DNA from: Sedimentisphaerales bacterium | GTDB lineage: Bacteria > Planctomycetota > Phycisphaerae > Sedimentisphaerales > Anaerobacaceae | NCBI GenBank assembly: GCA_016933985.1 | Contig: JAFGTU010000377.1 | Location: 1 to 29,210, forward strand | Direction: 5' to 3' | Length of the DNA: 29,210 nucleotides | In this document: positions 1-8,076 of the stretch, one piece after another | How positions within the stretch are numbered: position 1 is the stretch's first letter | Layout: the number at the start of each line of letters is the position of its first letter | Made by a program: the position numbers and the translations under genes | Notes under the pieces: model-generated | The model's database searches: none | Seen by the model: only the letters and a program-made list of their open reading frames with translations | What the model was told of the DNA's origin: nothing

Positions 1-107
1 GAATCGCCGCTCGGATCGGGATGAAAATACCCGCCCGATTGCCATATCGCATCGGCCTGCTTCTCAACGGTTTTCGGCTCGTAAACCTTCGAGAACTCCA
101 CGTCCAT
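1..107 (-). CDS. valS: Class I aminoacyl-tRNA synthetase, probably valyl-tRNA synthetase, N-terminal fragment
   Basis: Only the first 35 codons lie in the window; the gene runs off the left edge. Translation from the ATG at 107 begins MDVEFSKVYEPKTVEKQAD and continues through AIWQSGGYFHPDPS. This matches the usual opening of ValS-type synthetases: a 'YDP..VE...Y..W' stretch, then a 'G.F' segment just before the catalytic Rossmann domain. The start is supported by AAGG about 7 bases upstream. ValS would charge tRNA-Val in the cytoplasm. IleS or LeuS cannot be excluded because the HIGH and KMSKS motifs lie outside the window. It is on the same strand as rho but separated from it by an intrinsic terminator, so it probably has its own promoter in 108-131 or reads through from rho. 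Confidence 0.6.
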   Translation of the reverse strand, partial: MDVEFSKVYEPKTVEKQADAIWQSGGYFHPDPSGD

Positions 108-131
108 ATCTTACCTTAATTACATCACGCC

Positions 132-167
132 AAAAAAATTCCGGCGACAACGACTATCGCCGGAATT
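132..167 (-). terminator. Intrinsic terminator after rho
   Basis: A perfect 11-bp stem (AATTCCGGCGA, positions 137-147, against TCGCCGGAATT, 157-167) encloses a 9-base loop. Read on the minus strand it is followed by a run of seven T at 132-138, the first bases of which also pair in the stem. It lies 85 bases after the rho stop codon and before the synthetase start, so it ends the minus-strand rho transcript. Confidence 0.88.
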
Positions 168-252
168 GAATGTTACTAAAACCATAATCGGATGTAAACG
201 GCCCGATATGCAAAAAGGCGACTTTCGCCCGCCTTCTTGGATCGCCGGGGCG

Positions 253-1788
253 TTAATCGAGGTTCATCGTCATCAGGAACTCTGCATTGGTCTTGCATTT
301 ACCGAGCCTGTTCTTGAGCAGCTCGACCGCCTCGACCGGGTTCATCTCACTGAGTACCCGCCGCAGGCGATAAACAAGCTGGAGCTCCTTCGGATCCAGC
401 AGCAACTCCTCTCTTCTCGTGCCGCTTCGGCTTATGTCTATCGCAGGCCAGGTCCTTCTATCAACCAGCCGCCTGTCAAGATGAAGCTCCATGTTCCCGG
501 TAGCCTTGAATTCCTCGAAGATGACCTCATCCATTTTCGAGCCGGTATCGATCAACGCCGTGGCGAAAATGCTCAGCGAGCCGCCCTCTTCGACGTTTCT
601 GGCCGCCCCGAAAAACTTCTTCGGCATCTGCATCGCACTAGCATCGACGCCGCCCGTCAGAATTCTTCCCGAATGTGGCATCTCGCTATTGTACGCGCGG
701 GCGAGCCGGGTAATCGAGTCGAGCAGGATAACGACGTCCCGCCCGTACTCCACGCAGCGTTTTGCCTTCTCGATTACAACCTCTGCAACCTGGCAGTGTC
801 GGGCCGCAGGCTCGTCGAAGGTGGAGCTTATCACCTCGACGTCGTCGGCGGTCTTGCGCTGCATTTCCGTAACCTCTTCAGGCCGCTCGTCGATGAGCAG
901 CACTATCAGCTTGACGTCCGGGTGGTTCGTGCTCATCGCGTTGGCAATCTTCTGGAGCAGAATCGTCTTGCCCGTACGCGGCGGAGCGACGATCAGCCCA
1001 CGCTGACCCTTGCCCACGGGCGTCACTAGGTCGATTATCCTCATCCCCAGTTCATCAGAGGTGGTTTCGAGAATGAAACGCTCTTCCGGGTGAAGCGGGG
1101 TAAGGTCGCTGAAGACTACCTTGTCCGCAAGGATGTCCGGGTTCTCATAGTTGATCGCCTCGACACGAAGAAGTGCAAAATACTTCTCCGAGTCCTTGGG
1201 CGGCCTGATCTGACCGGAGACCGTGTTGCCCGTTCTAAGACCGAAACGCCTGATCTGAGAAGGCGAAACGTAGATATCGTCAGACGACGAAAGGTAGTTG
1301 TAAGTCGGATTCCGCAGAAAACCGTAACCGTCGGGCAGGACTTCAAGAACGCCTTCGCCGTACATCAGTCCGTTTTGCCGAATTCGCTCTTTGAGAATCC
1401 TGAAGATCAGGTCCGTCTTTTTCAATGCCGTGTATTCTGTGATGCCTTCCTTCTTCGCAAGCTCGTGAAGCTCGGCCACGTTCAGTTTCTGAAGGTCGGT
1501 CAGGTACAGATTGCCCTTCTTGACGCGCTCATACTTGGCGTGGGTGGACTCCTCCTCAGTTTTCTCTTTTTTCTTGGCCGAATCCTTCGCAGCCCCGTCG
1601 GATGGGGTTTCGTCGGGCGAGATCTCTTCGGCCGGCGGTTCTTCGATAGTAGCCACCGACGTCGAAGCAGAATCTTTCGCCTGGCCCTGCTCGTCCTCTT
1701 CTTCATCGACTGGTAGATCTTGGGCGTCAGCCCTTTTCTTCTTGCTTTTTTTGTGTTTCTTAGCTCTTTTTGCGGCCGCTTTTGCCAT
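253..1788 (-). CDS. rho: Transcription termination factor Rho
   Basis: Hexameric RNA-dependent ATPase that translocates along nascent RNA and releases RNA polymerase. The 511 residues divide into: a Lys-rich then Asp/Glu/Ser-rich low-complexity extension (1-90); a Rho_N helix-extension-helix region (about 96-136); a cold-shock-like RNA-binding domain with GYGFLR (154-159); and a RecA-type ATPase with Walker A APPRTGKT (268-275), Walker B VVILLD (352-357) and the downstream RNA-binding Q/R-loop region. The C-terminus is complete. E. coli Rho is about 419 residues, so the extra length is the charged N-terminal extension, as in other high-GC or planctomycete Rho proteins. The start has a GGAG site 5 bases upstream. 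Transcribed alone or with coaE upstream (200-base gap) and closed by the intrinsic terminator at 132-167. Confidence 0.97.
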   Translation of the reverse strand: MAKAAAKRAKKHKKSKKKRADAQDLPVDEEEDEQGQAKDSASTSVATIEEPPAEEISPDETPSDGAAKDSAKKKEKTEEESTHAKYERVKKGNLYLTDLQKLNVAELHELAKKEGITEYTALKKTDLIFRILKERIRQNGLMYGEGVLEVLPDGYGFLRNPTYNYLSSSDDIYVSPSQIRRFGLRTGNTVSGQIRPPKDSEKYFALLRVEAINYENPDILADKVVFSDLTPLHPEERFILETTSDELGMRIIDLVTPVGKGQRGLIVAPPRTGKTILLQKIANAMSTNHPDVKLIVLLIDERPEEVTEMQRKTADDVEVISSTFDEPAARHCQVAEVVIEKAKRCVEYGRDVVILLDSITRLARAYNSEMPHSGRILTGGVDASAMQMPKKFFGAARNVEEGGSLSIFATALIDTGSKMDEVIFEEFKATGNMELHLDRRLVDRRTWPAIDISRSGTRREELLLDPKELQLVYRLRRVLSEMNPVEAVELLKNRLGKCKTNAEFLMTMNLD

Positions 1789-1987
1789 TATTGCTCCTTT
1801 TTCTCTTGCGAAAACGTATTCGGCACCTTGGAAGAGACAGAATACTGCTCCGGCTATATTAAGTCTGCCTCAGCGGTTCAGCAGGACTGGAGTTTTGCGA
1901 GGAATAACACGATCTATACGTTAGAAGGTATCGTCTATATGCCAGAAGGTACTGCTGTGGTACGAGCAATCCCTCGTAAAACCCCAC

Positions 1988-2605
1988 TTAACATCTATCC
2001 AAGATACTTGTGAAGATATTAGCGACTTGCCTGACCAACTCCGAGAAGTCAGAATTGTTGTATATGATATTATCGGCGAGGGCTACCTTATTGTCCAGAG
2101 AAATCTGAAAATTTTCTCGAATTCTTAGCTGATTTTCGTCGAAAAGGCCGGCTTTTTTCGCTCTTTCGGCCCTTAGCCGCTCGTCGCACTGGACAAAAAT
2201 GAGCTTATCGCAGTGTTTCTGCCACCCAACCTCGGCCAAAAGGGGCATGTCCAGGACGATGGCACGTATGTCGTTTTGCCCGGTGTACCGCCGGATTATA
2301 GCCTCTGTTTGTTCCAAAACACGGGGGTGGATTATATTATTTAGCACCCCCAGCTTCTCGGCATCTGCAAAAACAACATCCGCCAGCTTCCGCCGGTCGA
2401 TATTGCCCGACGAGCTGCAAATCCCCAGCCCAAAAAGGCCGACGATTTCCTCTCTGACGCCGTTCTCGTCAAGCAGGTCGCCGGCGAGCTTGTCGGCATC
2501 GACTACCCCGCAGCCCAGTTTGGCAAACTCCTTTGCCACGGTGCTCTTGCCCGACCCGATACCGCCTAAAATGCCTATTATAGGTTTTTTCCCGACAGTG
2601 CTCAC
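1988..2605 (-). CDS. coaE: Dephospho-CoA kinase
   Basis: Catalyses the last step of coenzyme A synthesis, ATP-dependent phosphorylation of the 3'-hydroxyl of dephospho-CoA, in the cytoplasm. The P-loop GGIGSGKS sits about 12 residues from the chosen start, followed by the family features DADKLAGDLL and HPRVLEQ, and by LDMPLLAEVGW in the lid/CoA region. I chose the GTG at 2605, which gives 205 residues, the usual CoaE length. An in-frame GTG at 2698 would add 31 residues (LWPVRIRIF...) that resemble no CoaE and lack a ribosome binding site. No strong ribosome binding site is visible before 2605 either, so the exact start is uncertain. It follows the glycosyltransferase gene by about 140 bases on the same strand. 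Confidence 0.92.
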   Translation of the reverse strand: MSTVGKKPIIGILGGIGSGKSTVAKEFAKLGCGVVDADKLAGDLLDENGVREEIVGLFGLGICSSSGNIDRRKLADVVFADAEKLGVLNNIIHPRVLEQTEAIIRRYTGQNDIRAIVLDMPLLAEVGWQKHCDKLIFVQCDERLRAERAKKAGLFDENQLRIRENFQISLDNKVALADNIIYNNSDFSELVRQVANIFTSILDRC

Positions 2606-2743
2606 AACTGGTAATTTAACCGCTTTACAGCGGCCAGTCAAGATTGCGCTTCTTGAGCATGTTGTCCTGAAAATCCGGATGCGGACCGGCCACAGCACGC
2701 CATAATCATGCCGTTGGCATGAAATGCGATGAATTCGCCGCTC

Positions 2744-4513
2744 TTAGGGAACCTCAAGTTTGTGTCCGACCGTCTTGAGGCTTTTGAGCAGGTAATTCCT
2801 TACCACCACCTCCCAGCTCATGTTCTCGGCAAGCTGGTGGCCGTTCTCGATCATCTCCGCAATCTCGGATTCGTTGGCGGGCAGGCGGGAGCAGATCTGC
2901 ATCGCAACCTTTTCGCTCACGCTTGCCTCTATTCGATCTCGGACGCGCCCGTCGATTTGCAGCATATCTTCTATGTCGGCGTAATCCTGCGTTCGCAGGT
3001 TGGTGTAGTCGGCCACGATAACGTTCTTGACCTCACGTTCGCCCGTAACGTCCCGCAGAAAGCCGGCGCACCCGCAGACGTTGCTGATTACGCAGATGCC
3101 GCCGAACGTCAGCGGCTCGAGCTGAGCAATCCCGAACGGCTCGTAAATGCTCTGCCCGAACTCAACATCGCTGCCCTTGCGGATATCCATGAACTCCATA
3201 TCGTGGGGCATTCTCATCCCGCAGAGCTTTCGGCTGAACCCGAACTGGTTGATGAAGATAATCTTTATGTTGCGGGTCCGGGCGTTGAACTCCTGTATTT
3301 GCGTATAGAATTTGGCCTCCCCGCCGGAGAGGTCCGGCCAGTTCTCGCGGTGCGCCACGGGCCAGTTATAGCCTGATTCCATCTCGTATATGTCCTGCGA
3401 ACGCCGTGCGGAGACCTCCGTCGAAAGCAGCAGCAGAACCCCCGTCTTCCCCTGCGTTCTGAACTCCTGCTCAATCGTGTACAGCACCCGCAGGTCGCGC
3501 CAGAGTCCCTTGCTCTTGACCAGCCGGGTTACGTGAGTGAAGATGTAGTCCGGCTTGTAGCCAAGAAGGTTCTGGCAGTACGATTGCAGCTTTGCCTTGG
3601 ACGCCGCTTTATCGGCAACGCTGATTTGATACGCCGGTATGCCGTTATAGACGATCTCTATCTCGGCGCCCTCGAATTCCGGCGAAAGGAACTTCATCTC
3701 TTCAGCAACATAATCGCCCACGGCGTAAATCTGGTCGCAGTGTTTCGATGCATCCACGAGGCTGTGCTTAAAGTAGTCGTTCTGGTCGCCGAACAAGTCG
3801 TTGACATAGAGCCCGTCGCTGTGGGCCTGCTTCATAACGTTGTAAAACATCGTGTCGTGCCCGGGATGATCTTCCACGATGCGTCGCATTGTCGCCGCCT
3901 CGTGGGCATAGAAAACGGTTTTGACGCGGCAGGTCGGCTCGAGAATAGCCGCCAGGGCAGTCGGCATTCCCATGAACTCGTGCGAGACAACCGTTGTAAA
4001 ATCGCCCATCGCATCAATGGCCTTCAGCGCCGCAATAGCCGGCAGAGCAAGCCTGATATACTGCTCGAAGTCCCACAGGTTCTCGTACAAATGGCTTTGC
4101 AGGCCGAATTCGTTGTAAAGCTGTCGCTTGAACTCGTTCAGTGGCTCTCGGTGCATGTGTCTTACATCGAAGAGAAGCACCTCCGGCGAGCTCTTTACGC
4201 CGGTCTGCTCGTTGACGAACATTCGCCGCCCGTAAACGACCCCGACATTGTAAAGCTCCTCGATACTGCGGAAGGCCGATGCGTACTGCGGGTTTATAAG
4301 GCCGTCAACGGATGAATACAGCACTTCCCCGCCTTCCCCGAGCCTCTCCAGAACAGAGCCCTCAGTTGTGAACAGCGGACCGACAAGTATCGAACGCCCG
4401 ACGGCCTCGATATAGGACGGACAAGTGAAGAAACCGTCGAGAACCGCCCCAATCCCGCCGACTTTCCCGACAGCTTCATGGGTGACGTGGACTACTGTAG
4501 TTGCCTCGGACAT
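2744..4513 (-). CDS. Glycogen/starch-synthase-like GT-B glycosyltransferase
   Basis: Predicted to transfer glucose from a nucleotide sugar to a growing alpha-glucan. At 589 residues it is longer than bacterial GlgA (about 480). Near the N-terminus is HEAVGKVGGIGAVLDGF (13-28), corresponding to the donor-binding KxGG loop of GT5 enzymes. The C-terminal Rossmann domain carries YEPFGIAQLEPLTFGG, the E-x7-E motif of retaining GT-B glycosyltransferases. A middle insertion (HMHREPLNEFKRQLYNEFGL and following) makes it closer to long, partly GT3-like synthases than to E. coli GlgA, so I leave the symbol empty. No ADP- versus UDP-glucose preference can be read from the sequence. A promoter-like pair lies upstream at 4579-4606. 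It precedes coaE and rho on the same strand. Confidence 0.8.
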   Translation of the reverse strand: MSEATTVVHVTHEAVGKVGGIGAVLDGFFTCPSYIEAVGRSILVGPLFTTEGSVLERLGEGGEVLYSSVDGLINPQYASAFRSIEELYNVGVVYGRRMFVNEQTGVKSSPEVLLFDVRHMHREPLNEFKRQLYNEFGLQSHLYENLWDFEQYIRLALPAIAALKAIDAMGDFTTVVSHEFMGMPTALAAILEPTCRVKTVFYAHEAATMRRIVEDHPGHDTMFYNVMKQAHSDGLYVNDLFGDQNDYFKHSLVDASKHCDQIYAVGDYVAEEMKFLSPEFEGAEIEIVYNGIPAYQISVADKAASKAKLQSYCQNLLGYKPDYIFTHVTRLVKSKGLWRDLRVLYTIEQEFRTQGKTGVLLLLSTEVSARRSQDIYEMESGYNWPVAHRENWPDLSGGEAKFYTQIQEFNARTRNIKIIFINQFGFSRKLCGMRMPHDMEFMDIRKGSDVEFGQSIYEPFGIAQLEPLTFGGICVISNVCGCAGFLRDVTGEREVKNVIVADYTNLRTQDYADIEDMLQIDGRVRDRIEASVSEKVAMQICSRLPANESEIAEMIENGHQLAENMSWEVVVRNYLLKSLKTVGHKLEVP

Positions 4514-4578
4514 AATAAGTCTCTTTCCAGATTCACAGTTTCAAGTCTTCCGAATTTGTTGCTCCTGTCTCTAAATAA

Positions 4579-4606
4579 AGTATAGAGAACAGCCCAAACG
4601 GAGCAA
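4579..4606 (-). promoter_or_regulatory. Candidate sigma70-type promoter of the glycosyltransferase gene
   Basis: On the minus strand TTGCTC (4601-4606) and TATACT (4579-4584) are separated by 16 bases and lie about 65 bases before the ATG at 4513. Both hexamers are close to TTGACA and TATAAT. This is a pattern match only. Confidence 0.4.
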
Positions 4607-4724
4607 AATCGCCGGTTCAGCTTGATGGGGAAATTCCTGTGGACCTAAAAGATGGGAAACGCGGTGCGATTAGATGCGATTGTTTTCGGACGATTGGCCT
4701 CGTGCAGCCAAATCCTGGCGCAGA

Positions 4725-5228
4725 TTAGCCTATTTTGCTCCGCAGCGTTCTAATCAGACCCGCAAGGACCTGCGGCGCGAGGTCGGCCAGCTCGGGCTCT
4801 GGTATGTCGGTGAGCGCGATTCTGTCGATAATGGCAACGGCCTGGCGGCCATGAGAAGCTATCGCCGCCGCAGTGGTCTCGGCATCGCCAAGCTCTCCGT
4901 CCGCCATTTGACGCAAATACAGGATGATGTTCTTGGTCAGCTCCTTCTCGTTCATCTCAGAGGCTGGGCCGCCGAAGTCGGTGGCTCCTTCCGGGACCTC
5001 TCTTTCCTTCAATATGTCTTGCGTAAGCTCGTAAGTCTCCGCCATCAGACGCTTCCTTTTTTGTTCTTCGGTCTCGTCTATCGGGGCCAGTCTTAGCTCA
5101 TCGCTAATGTTCAGATTCGGAACGTAGAGCTTGTGATGGCAGGATGGGCACTTGCCCCATTTTCCCCCCGCACTGTCGTCTGCCTTTATCTCCTTGCCAC
5201 AATGGTCGCAATGAAATCTTATCGCCAT
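4725..5228 (-). CDS. Small zinc-ribbon protein of unknown function
   Basis: 167 residues, not recognised as a named family. The N-terminus is a clear zinc ribbon: CDHC (Cys7 and Cys10) and CPSC (Cys27 and Cys30), with the GKxI and GKW..CP spacing typical of short prokaryotic zinc-finger headers. The rest is a soluble, mostly helical, acidic segment (LTQDILKEREVPEGA, then an Ala/Ile-rich C-terminal half) without membrane spans. The gene lies 27 bases after queF on the same strand and is probably co-transcribed with it. That does not establish a role in queuosine synthesis. The header suggests nucleic-acid or protein binding. Confidence 0.75.
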   Translation of the reverse strand: MAIRFHCDHCGKEIKADDSAGGKWGKCPSCHHKLYVPNLNISDELRLAPIDETEEQKRKRLMAETYELTQDILKEREVPEGATDFGGPASEMNEKELTKNIILYLRQMADGELGDAETTAAAIASHGRQAVAIIDRIALTDIPEPELADLAPQVLAGLIRTLRSKIG

Positions 5229-5255
5229 TTCAGCACCTCTGATGAGAACTATTGT

Positions 5256-5606
5256 CTATGAACCTTTGTACTCGGCGGCGACTTCCGTGGTTATCCCGCC
5301 GCGCGGCGTGAATCGAGAAGTCACCTTCATCCATCGCGGCCTGCACACGCCGCTCAAATCATCCAAGATTTCGTTTGTCAGGGCCTCATAGAAAATGCCC
5401 TTGTTTCGGTAGCTTTGCATATAGAATTTCAGGCTCTTAAGCTCGATGCACGATTTGTCCGGCGTGTATTCGATCAGTATCTCCCCGAAGTCAGGCTGCC
5501 CAGTCTTCGGGCAGACGCTCGTGAACTCCGGACAACGAATTGTGATGCAATAGTCACGCTCAGGACGCGGATTATCGAACAATTCTATTTCCGGCGTTTC
5601 GCCCAT
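5256..5606 (-). CDS. queF: NADPH-dependent 7-cyano-7-deazaguanine (preQ0) reductase, type I
   Basis: Reduces the nitrile of preQ0 to the aminomethyl group of preQ1, a late step in queuosine tRNA modification. The protein is 116 residues, matching the unimodular, Bacillus-type QueF. Visible are the thioimide-forming cysteine in FTSVCPKTGQPDFG (Cys32), the following Asp39 of the proton relay, and the QueF signature ELKSLKFYMQSYRNKGIFYE with its conserved Glu that binds substrate. It runs opposite to queC and queE, which lie 1 kb away beyond the malectin lipoprotein gene. It is followed on its own strand by a zinc-ribbon gene. No preQ1 riboswitch was recognised upstream. Confidence 0.95.
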   Translation of the reverse strand: MGETPEIELFDNPRPERDYCITIRCPEFTSVCPKTGQPDFGEILIEYTPDKSCIELKSLKFYMQSYRNKGIFYEALTNEILDDLSGVCRPRWMKVTSRFTPRGGITTEVAAEYKGS

Positions 5607-5738
5607 AATCTAAACCACTCTAACGAACTCTACCCGCATAGTATAGCCCAAATCCCCGCGTCAAACAAGCAAAAATGACAGCAAAAAGGCGGTCGCCGCT
5701 TCAGTCAAAATCACCCCTTGGCGTTTTCCTATGTTTCT

Positions 5739-5765
5739 TTGACATTGCGCCCGGCGGACTATAAG
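5739..5765 (+). promoter_or_regulatory. Possible sigma70 promoter before the malectin lipoprotein gene
   Basis: TTGACA (5739-5744) is a perfect -35 hexamer and TATAAG (5760-5765) a good -10, but the 15-base spacer is short. It would give a leader of about 180 bases before the ATG at 5953. The rest of that leader showed no recognisable riboswitch. Confidence 0.3.
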
Positions 5766-5952
5766 ATGCTTGGGTTGCTGAAATCATTGGATTGTCTGCT
5801 TGTGCAGGCAATACCGGCATTTGAGACGATATGAATAAGCTCTCAAGCGGCTGTTATCAACAGACAGACATCCGGGTTCGCTCAGCCGGCGGAATAACAA
5901 GAGCGCGATGTTGACCGGGTATTCTTCAATTCTTCTGAAAGGAATGGATGCT

Positions 5953-6567
5953 ATGACCAAGAGATTGATTACAGTATGTTGTCTCGCTGCAATTGCGCTT
6001 CCGGCGTGCTCCGGTTGTGCGACGGGCGGGCGGGCCAAGCCGACGGCCGAGCGGGCTAAACCGACGCCCGAGGAGTTAAAGCTGCCCAAGTTCGTTCTCC
6101 GGGTCAACTGCGCCGCTTTAGACCCTTACACCGATCAGGCGGGCAACGTTTGGCTCGCCGACCAGCTTACCGAGGCCGAAAAAACCTGGGGCGCTGTTGG
6201 CGGCATGACGGTTGACCGCGGCGAACTGAGCATTGCGGGGACCGATGCCCCAAAGGTTTACCAAACCGAGCGCTACAGTATGGATGCGTACAAGTTTGCC
6301 GTTCCCAACGGCACATATACAGTGCGTCTGCACTTCGCCGAGACTTATGACGGGATAACCGGTGATGGCCAAAGGATATTTTCGGCCGCTATCAACGACC
6401 AGCCCATCCTCAAGGATTTCGACCCCTACAAAGAAGCAGGCGGTTTCCAAAAGCCCGTAGTCAAGACAATAAGAGGCGTCGCCGTCACAAACGGGGAACT
6501 ACTCATTGCCTTCACCGCGAACATCCAGAACCCCGAAATTAACGGCATCGAAATACTCGCCGAATAA
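5953..6567 (+). CDS. Malectin-domain lipoprotein
   Basis: Secreted carbohydrate-binding-type protein of 204 residues. The start at 5953 has GAAAGGA 9 bases upstream; earlier in-frame ATGs at 5908 and 5944 lack proper spacing. The N-terminus MTKRLITVCCLAAIALPAC is a lipoprotein signal with a lipobox-like LPAC, so the mature protein should be lipid-anchored. A short Lys/Pro/Thr/Glu linker follows. The remainder is one malectin fold: VLRVNCAALDPYTDQAGNVWLAD, then YQTERY, GTYTVRLHFAE, GQRIFSAAINDQPIL, and the closing FTANIQNPEINGIEIL. Malectin domains bind oligosaccharides or accompany glycoside hydrolases; here the domain stands alone with no enzymatic part. It sits between queF and queC without an evident functional link. 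Confidence 0.88.
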   Translation: MTKRLITVCCLAAIALPACSGCATGGRAKPTAERAKPTPEELKLPKFVLRVNCAALDPYTDQAGNVWLADQLTEAEKTWGAVGGMTVDRGELSIAGTDAPKVYQTERYSMDAYKFAVPNGTYTVRLHFAETYDGITGDGQRIFSAAINDQPILKDFDPYKEAGGFQKPVVKTIRGVAVTNGELLIAFTANIQNPEINGIEILAE

Positions 6568-6637
6568 CCGGGCCGAACGGGCACGGTAGGGCGACGCCAC
6601 GGATTGGCGCAGGATTGCATCTTACAGGAGTTAACGC

Positions 6638-7345
6638 GTGGCGGACAAAAAGGCGGTAACTCTGCTGAGCGGCGGGCTGGATTCGGCTACGACTCTTGCT
6701 ATCGCCCGCGATCAGGGATTTCGCTGCTATGCCCTAACCTTCAGGTACGGGCAGCGGCACGAGCGTGAGGTCGCCGCTGCGCAAAAAGTCGCCAAATCAC
6801 TCGGCGCCGTCGAGCATCGTATAATCGCTATTGACTTGGCGGCCTTCGGCGGCTCGGCCCTCACCGATCCGGCGATTCAAGTCCCCAAGGATAGGGTGGA
6901 TCTGGATGGCAGGGGGGCGAGTCCGCCAACCTACGTCCCCGCCCGCAACACCATATTCCTCAGCTACGCCCTCGCCTGGGCTGAGGTCCTCGGCGCATTC
7001 GATATCTTTATCGGCGTAAATTCCACCGATTACAGCGGCTATCCCGACTGCCGCATCGAGTTCATCGCATCCTTCGAGAAGACCGCCAACCTCGCCACGG
7101 CAGCCGCCGTCCAGGGCGCCGGCAAATACCGAATTCATACGCCGATTATCGAAATGACAAAGGGACAGATTATTCAAGCGGGCACGAAGCTCGGCGTCGA
7201 TTACGCCCTGACTCACAGTTGCTACGACCCCGACGAGCAAGGCAGAAGCTGCCGCCGATGCGACTCCTGCAGGCTGAGATTAAAAGGCTTCGCCGAAGCA
7301 GGACTCCAGGACCCGATAGAATATCGAATCACGAATACCGAATAA
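6638..7345 (+). CDS. queC: 7-cyano-7-deazaguanine synthase (preQ0 synthase)
   Basis: ATP-dependent conversion of 7-carboxy-7-deazaguanine and ammonia to preQ0, in queuosine synthesis. 235 residues starting at GTG, with AGGAG 8 bases upstream. The PP-loop motif LLSGGLDSATT (Ser11-Ser16) binds ATP, GVNSTDYSGYPDCR is a QueC signature, and the C-terminal zinc site is Cys195, Cys205, Cys208 and Cys211 in CYDPDEQGRSCRRCDSC. The last residues (IEYRITNTE) are encoded by a heptanucleotide repeat that continues into the intergenic gap. queE follows 11 bases after the stop, so the two are co-transcribed. Its product is the substrate of QueF, encoded nearby on the other strand. Confidence 0.96.
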   Translation: MADKKAVTLLSGGLDSATTLAIARDQGFRCYALTFRYGQRHEREVAAAQKVAKSLGAVEHRIIAIDLAAFGGSALTDPAIQVPKDRVDLDGRGASPPTYVPARNTIFLSYALAWAEVLGAFDIFIGVNSTDYSGYPDCRIEFIASFEKTANLATAAAVQGAGKYRIHTPIIEMTKGQIIQAGTKLGVDYALTHSCYDPDEQGRSCRRCDSCRLRLKGFAEAGLQDPIEYRITNTE

Positions 7346-7360
7346 GGAATGTCGAATTGA
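7319..7360 (+). repeat. Heptanucleotide tandem repeat (GAATnnn)6 across the queC-queE junction
   Basis: GAAT recurs at 7319, 7326, 7333, 7340, 7347 and 7354, a strict 7-base period: GAATATC, GAATCAC, GAATACC, GAATAAG, GAATGTC, GAATTGA. The array encodes the last nine residues of QueC, contains its stop codon, supplies the AGGA before queE and ends on its probable TTG start. Confidence 0.85.
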
Positions 7361-8037
7361 GAGTGAATGAGGTTTTCTATTCCCTTCAGGGCGAGGGTAT
7401 CCTTGCCGGCGTGCCCAGCGTTTTTATTCGCCTGGCCGGCTGCCCTCTGCGATGCCGCTGGTGCGACACCAAGTACGCCTGGGATGCTGCGGCAGGTGAA
7501 GAATGCCGCATCGCCGACATAGTCGAGAAGGTAACGCACTGGCGCTTCAGGCACATCGTGATTACCGGCGGCGAGCCGATGATACAAAAGGACTTGCCGG
7601 ACTTGCTCCGCGGATTAAAAGCCGCCGACAGGCACATAACAATAGAGACCGCGGGCATAGCGTATATCCCCGATATGCCGTGCGACCTGATGAGCATCAG
7701 CCCGAAACTGAGCAATTCAACGCCCGCCGACGCAAAGCTCGCAGCGATACACGGGGATTCAAGGCTCGATATCGCGGTCCTCGGCGTGCTGATCGATAAT
7801 TACGATTATCAGCTCAAGTTCGTCGTCGATTCCGTTAACGACCTGCCCGAAATCCAGGATACGCTGGACAAGCTCGGCAATGTTGATTTGCAGAGGGTGA
7901 TGCTGATGCCCCAGGCGGCCACTAAAGATGAGCTTTCAGTCAAGGCCCCAATGGTCGCAGAGATGTGCAAAATGGTCGGCTTCGCATTTTCTCAACGGCT
8001 CCAAATCCTGCTCTGGGATAATCAGAAGGGCAGGTAA
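7357..8037 (+). CDS. queE: 7-carboxy-7-deazaguanine synthase (radical SAM)
   Basis: Radical-SAM ring contraction of 6-carboxy-tetrahydropterin to 7-carboxy-7-deazaguanine, the substrate of QueC. From the TTG at 7357 (AGGA 8 bases upstream) the protein is 226 residues and opens MRVNEVFYSLQGEG, the usual QueE N-terminus. The cluster-binding motif is CPLRCRWC, Cys29-x3-Cys33-x2-Cys36, followed by DTKYAW. GGEP (SAM binding) and SISPKLSNS are also present. A GTG at 7363 is an alternative start. The open frame extends upstream into queC to 7219, but that part is antisense-like and not conserved. The enzyme for the preceding step (QueD) is not in the window. Confidence 0.93.
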   Translation: MRVNEVFYSLQGEGILAGVPSVFIRLAGCPLRCRWCDTKYAWDAAAGEECRIADIVEKVTHWRFRHIVITGGEPMIQKDLPDLLRGLKAADRHITIETAGIAYIPDMPCDLMSISPKLSNSTPADAKLAAIHGDSRLDIAVLGVLIDNYDYQLKFVVDSVNDLPEIQDTLDKLGNVDLQRVMLMPQAATKDELSVKAPMVAEMCKMVGFAFSQRLQILLWDNQKGR

Positions 8038-8061
8038 TAGCGTGACAGGCCGCGTTTCCGT

Positions 8062-8076
8062 GCCGATACGGCTTTT
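8062..8076 (+). terminator. Weak terminator-like hairpin after queE
   Basis: GCCG-ATA-CGGC followed by TTTT (8062-8076), in the 37-base gap between the convergent ends of queE and the next minus-strand gene. The stem is only 4 bp, so function is uncertain. Confidence 0.3.

Noticed and set aside
166..1029. Long plus-strand open frames opposite rho (166-1029, 491-1006, 1090-1716)
   Set aside because: They are antisense to a certain rho gene; their composition mirrors the rho codons and no domain is recognisable.
1720..2013. 97-codon plus-strand frame in the rho-coaE gap
   Set aside because: It begins antisense inside rho, has no ribosome binding site and matches no family, although its second half (RNNTIYTLEGIVYMPEGTAV) looks mildly protein-like.
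3533..4315. 260-codon plus-strand frame opposite the glycosyltransferase
   Set aside because: Shadow of the minus-strand gene; no start signal or motif.
5766..5952. Riboswitch in the malectin-gene leader
   Set aside because: No match to preQ1, SAM, TPP, cobalamin or cyclic di-GMP core motifs could be recognised by eye.
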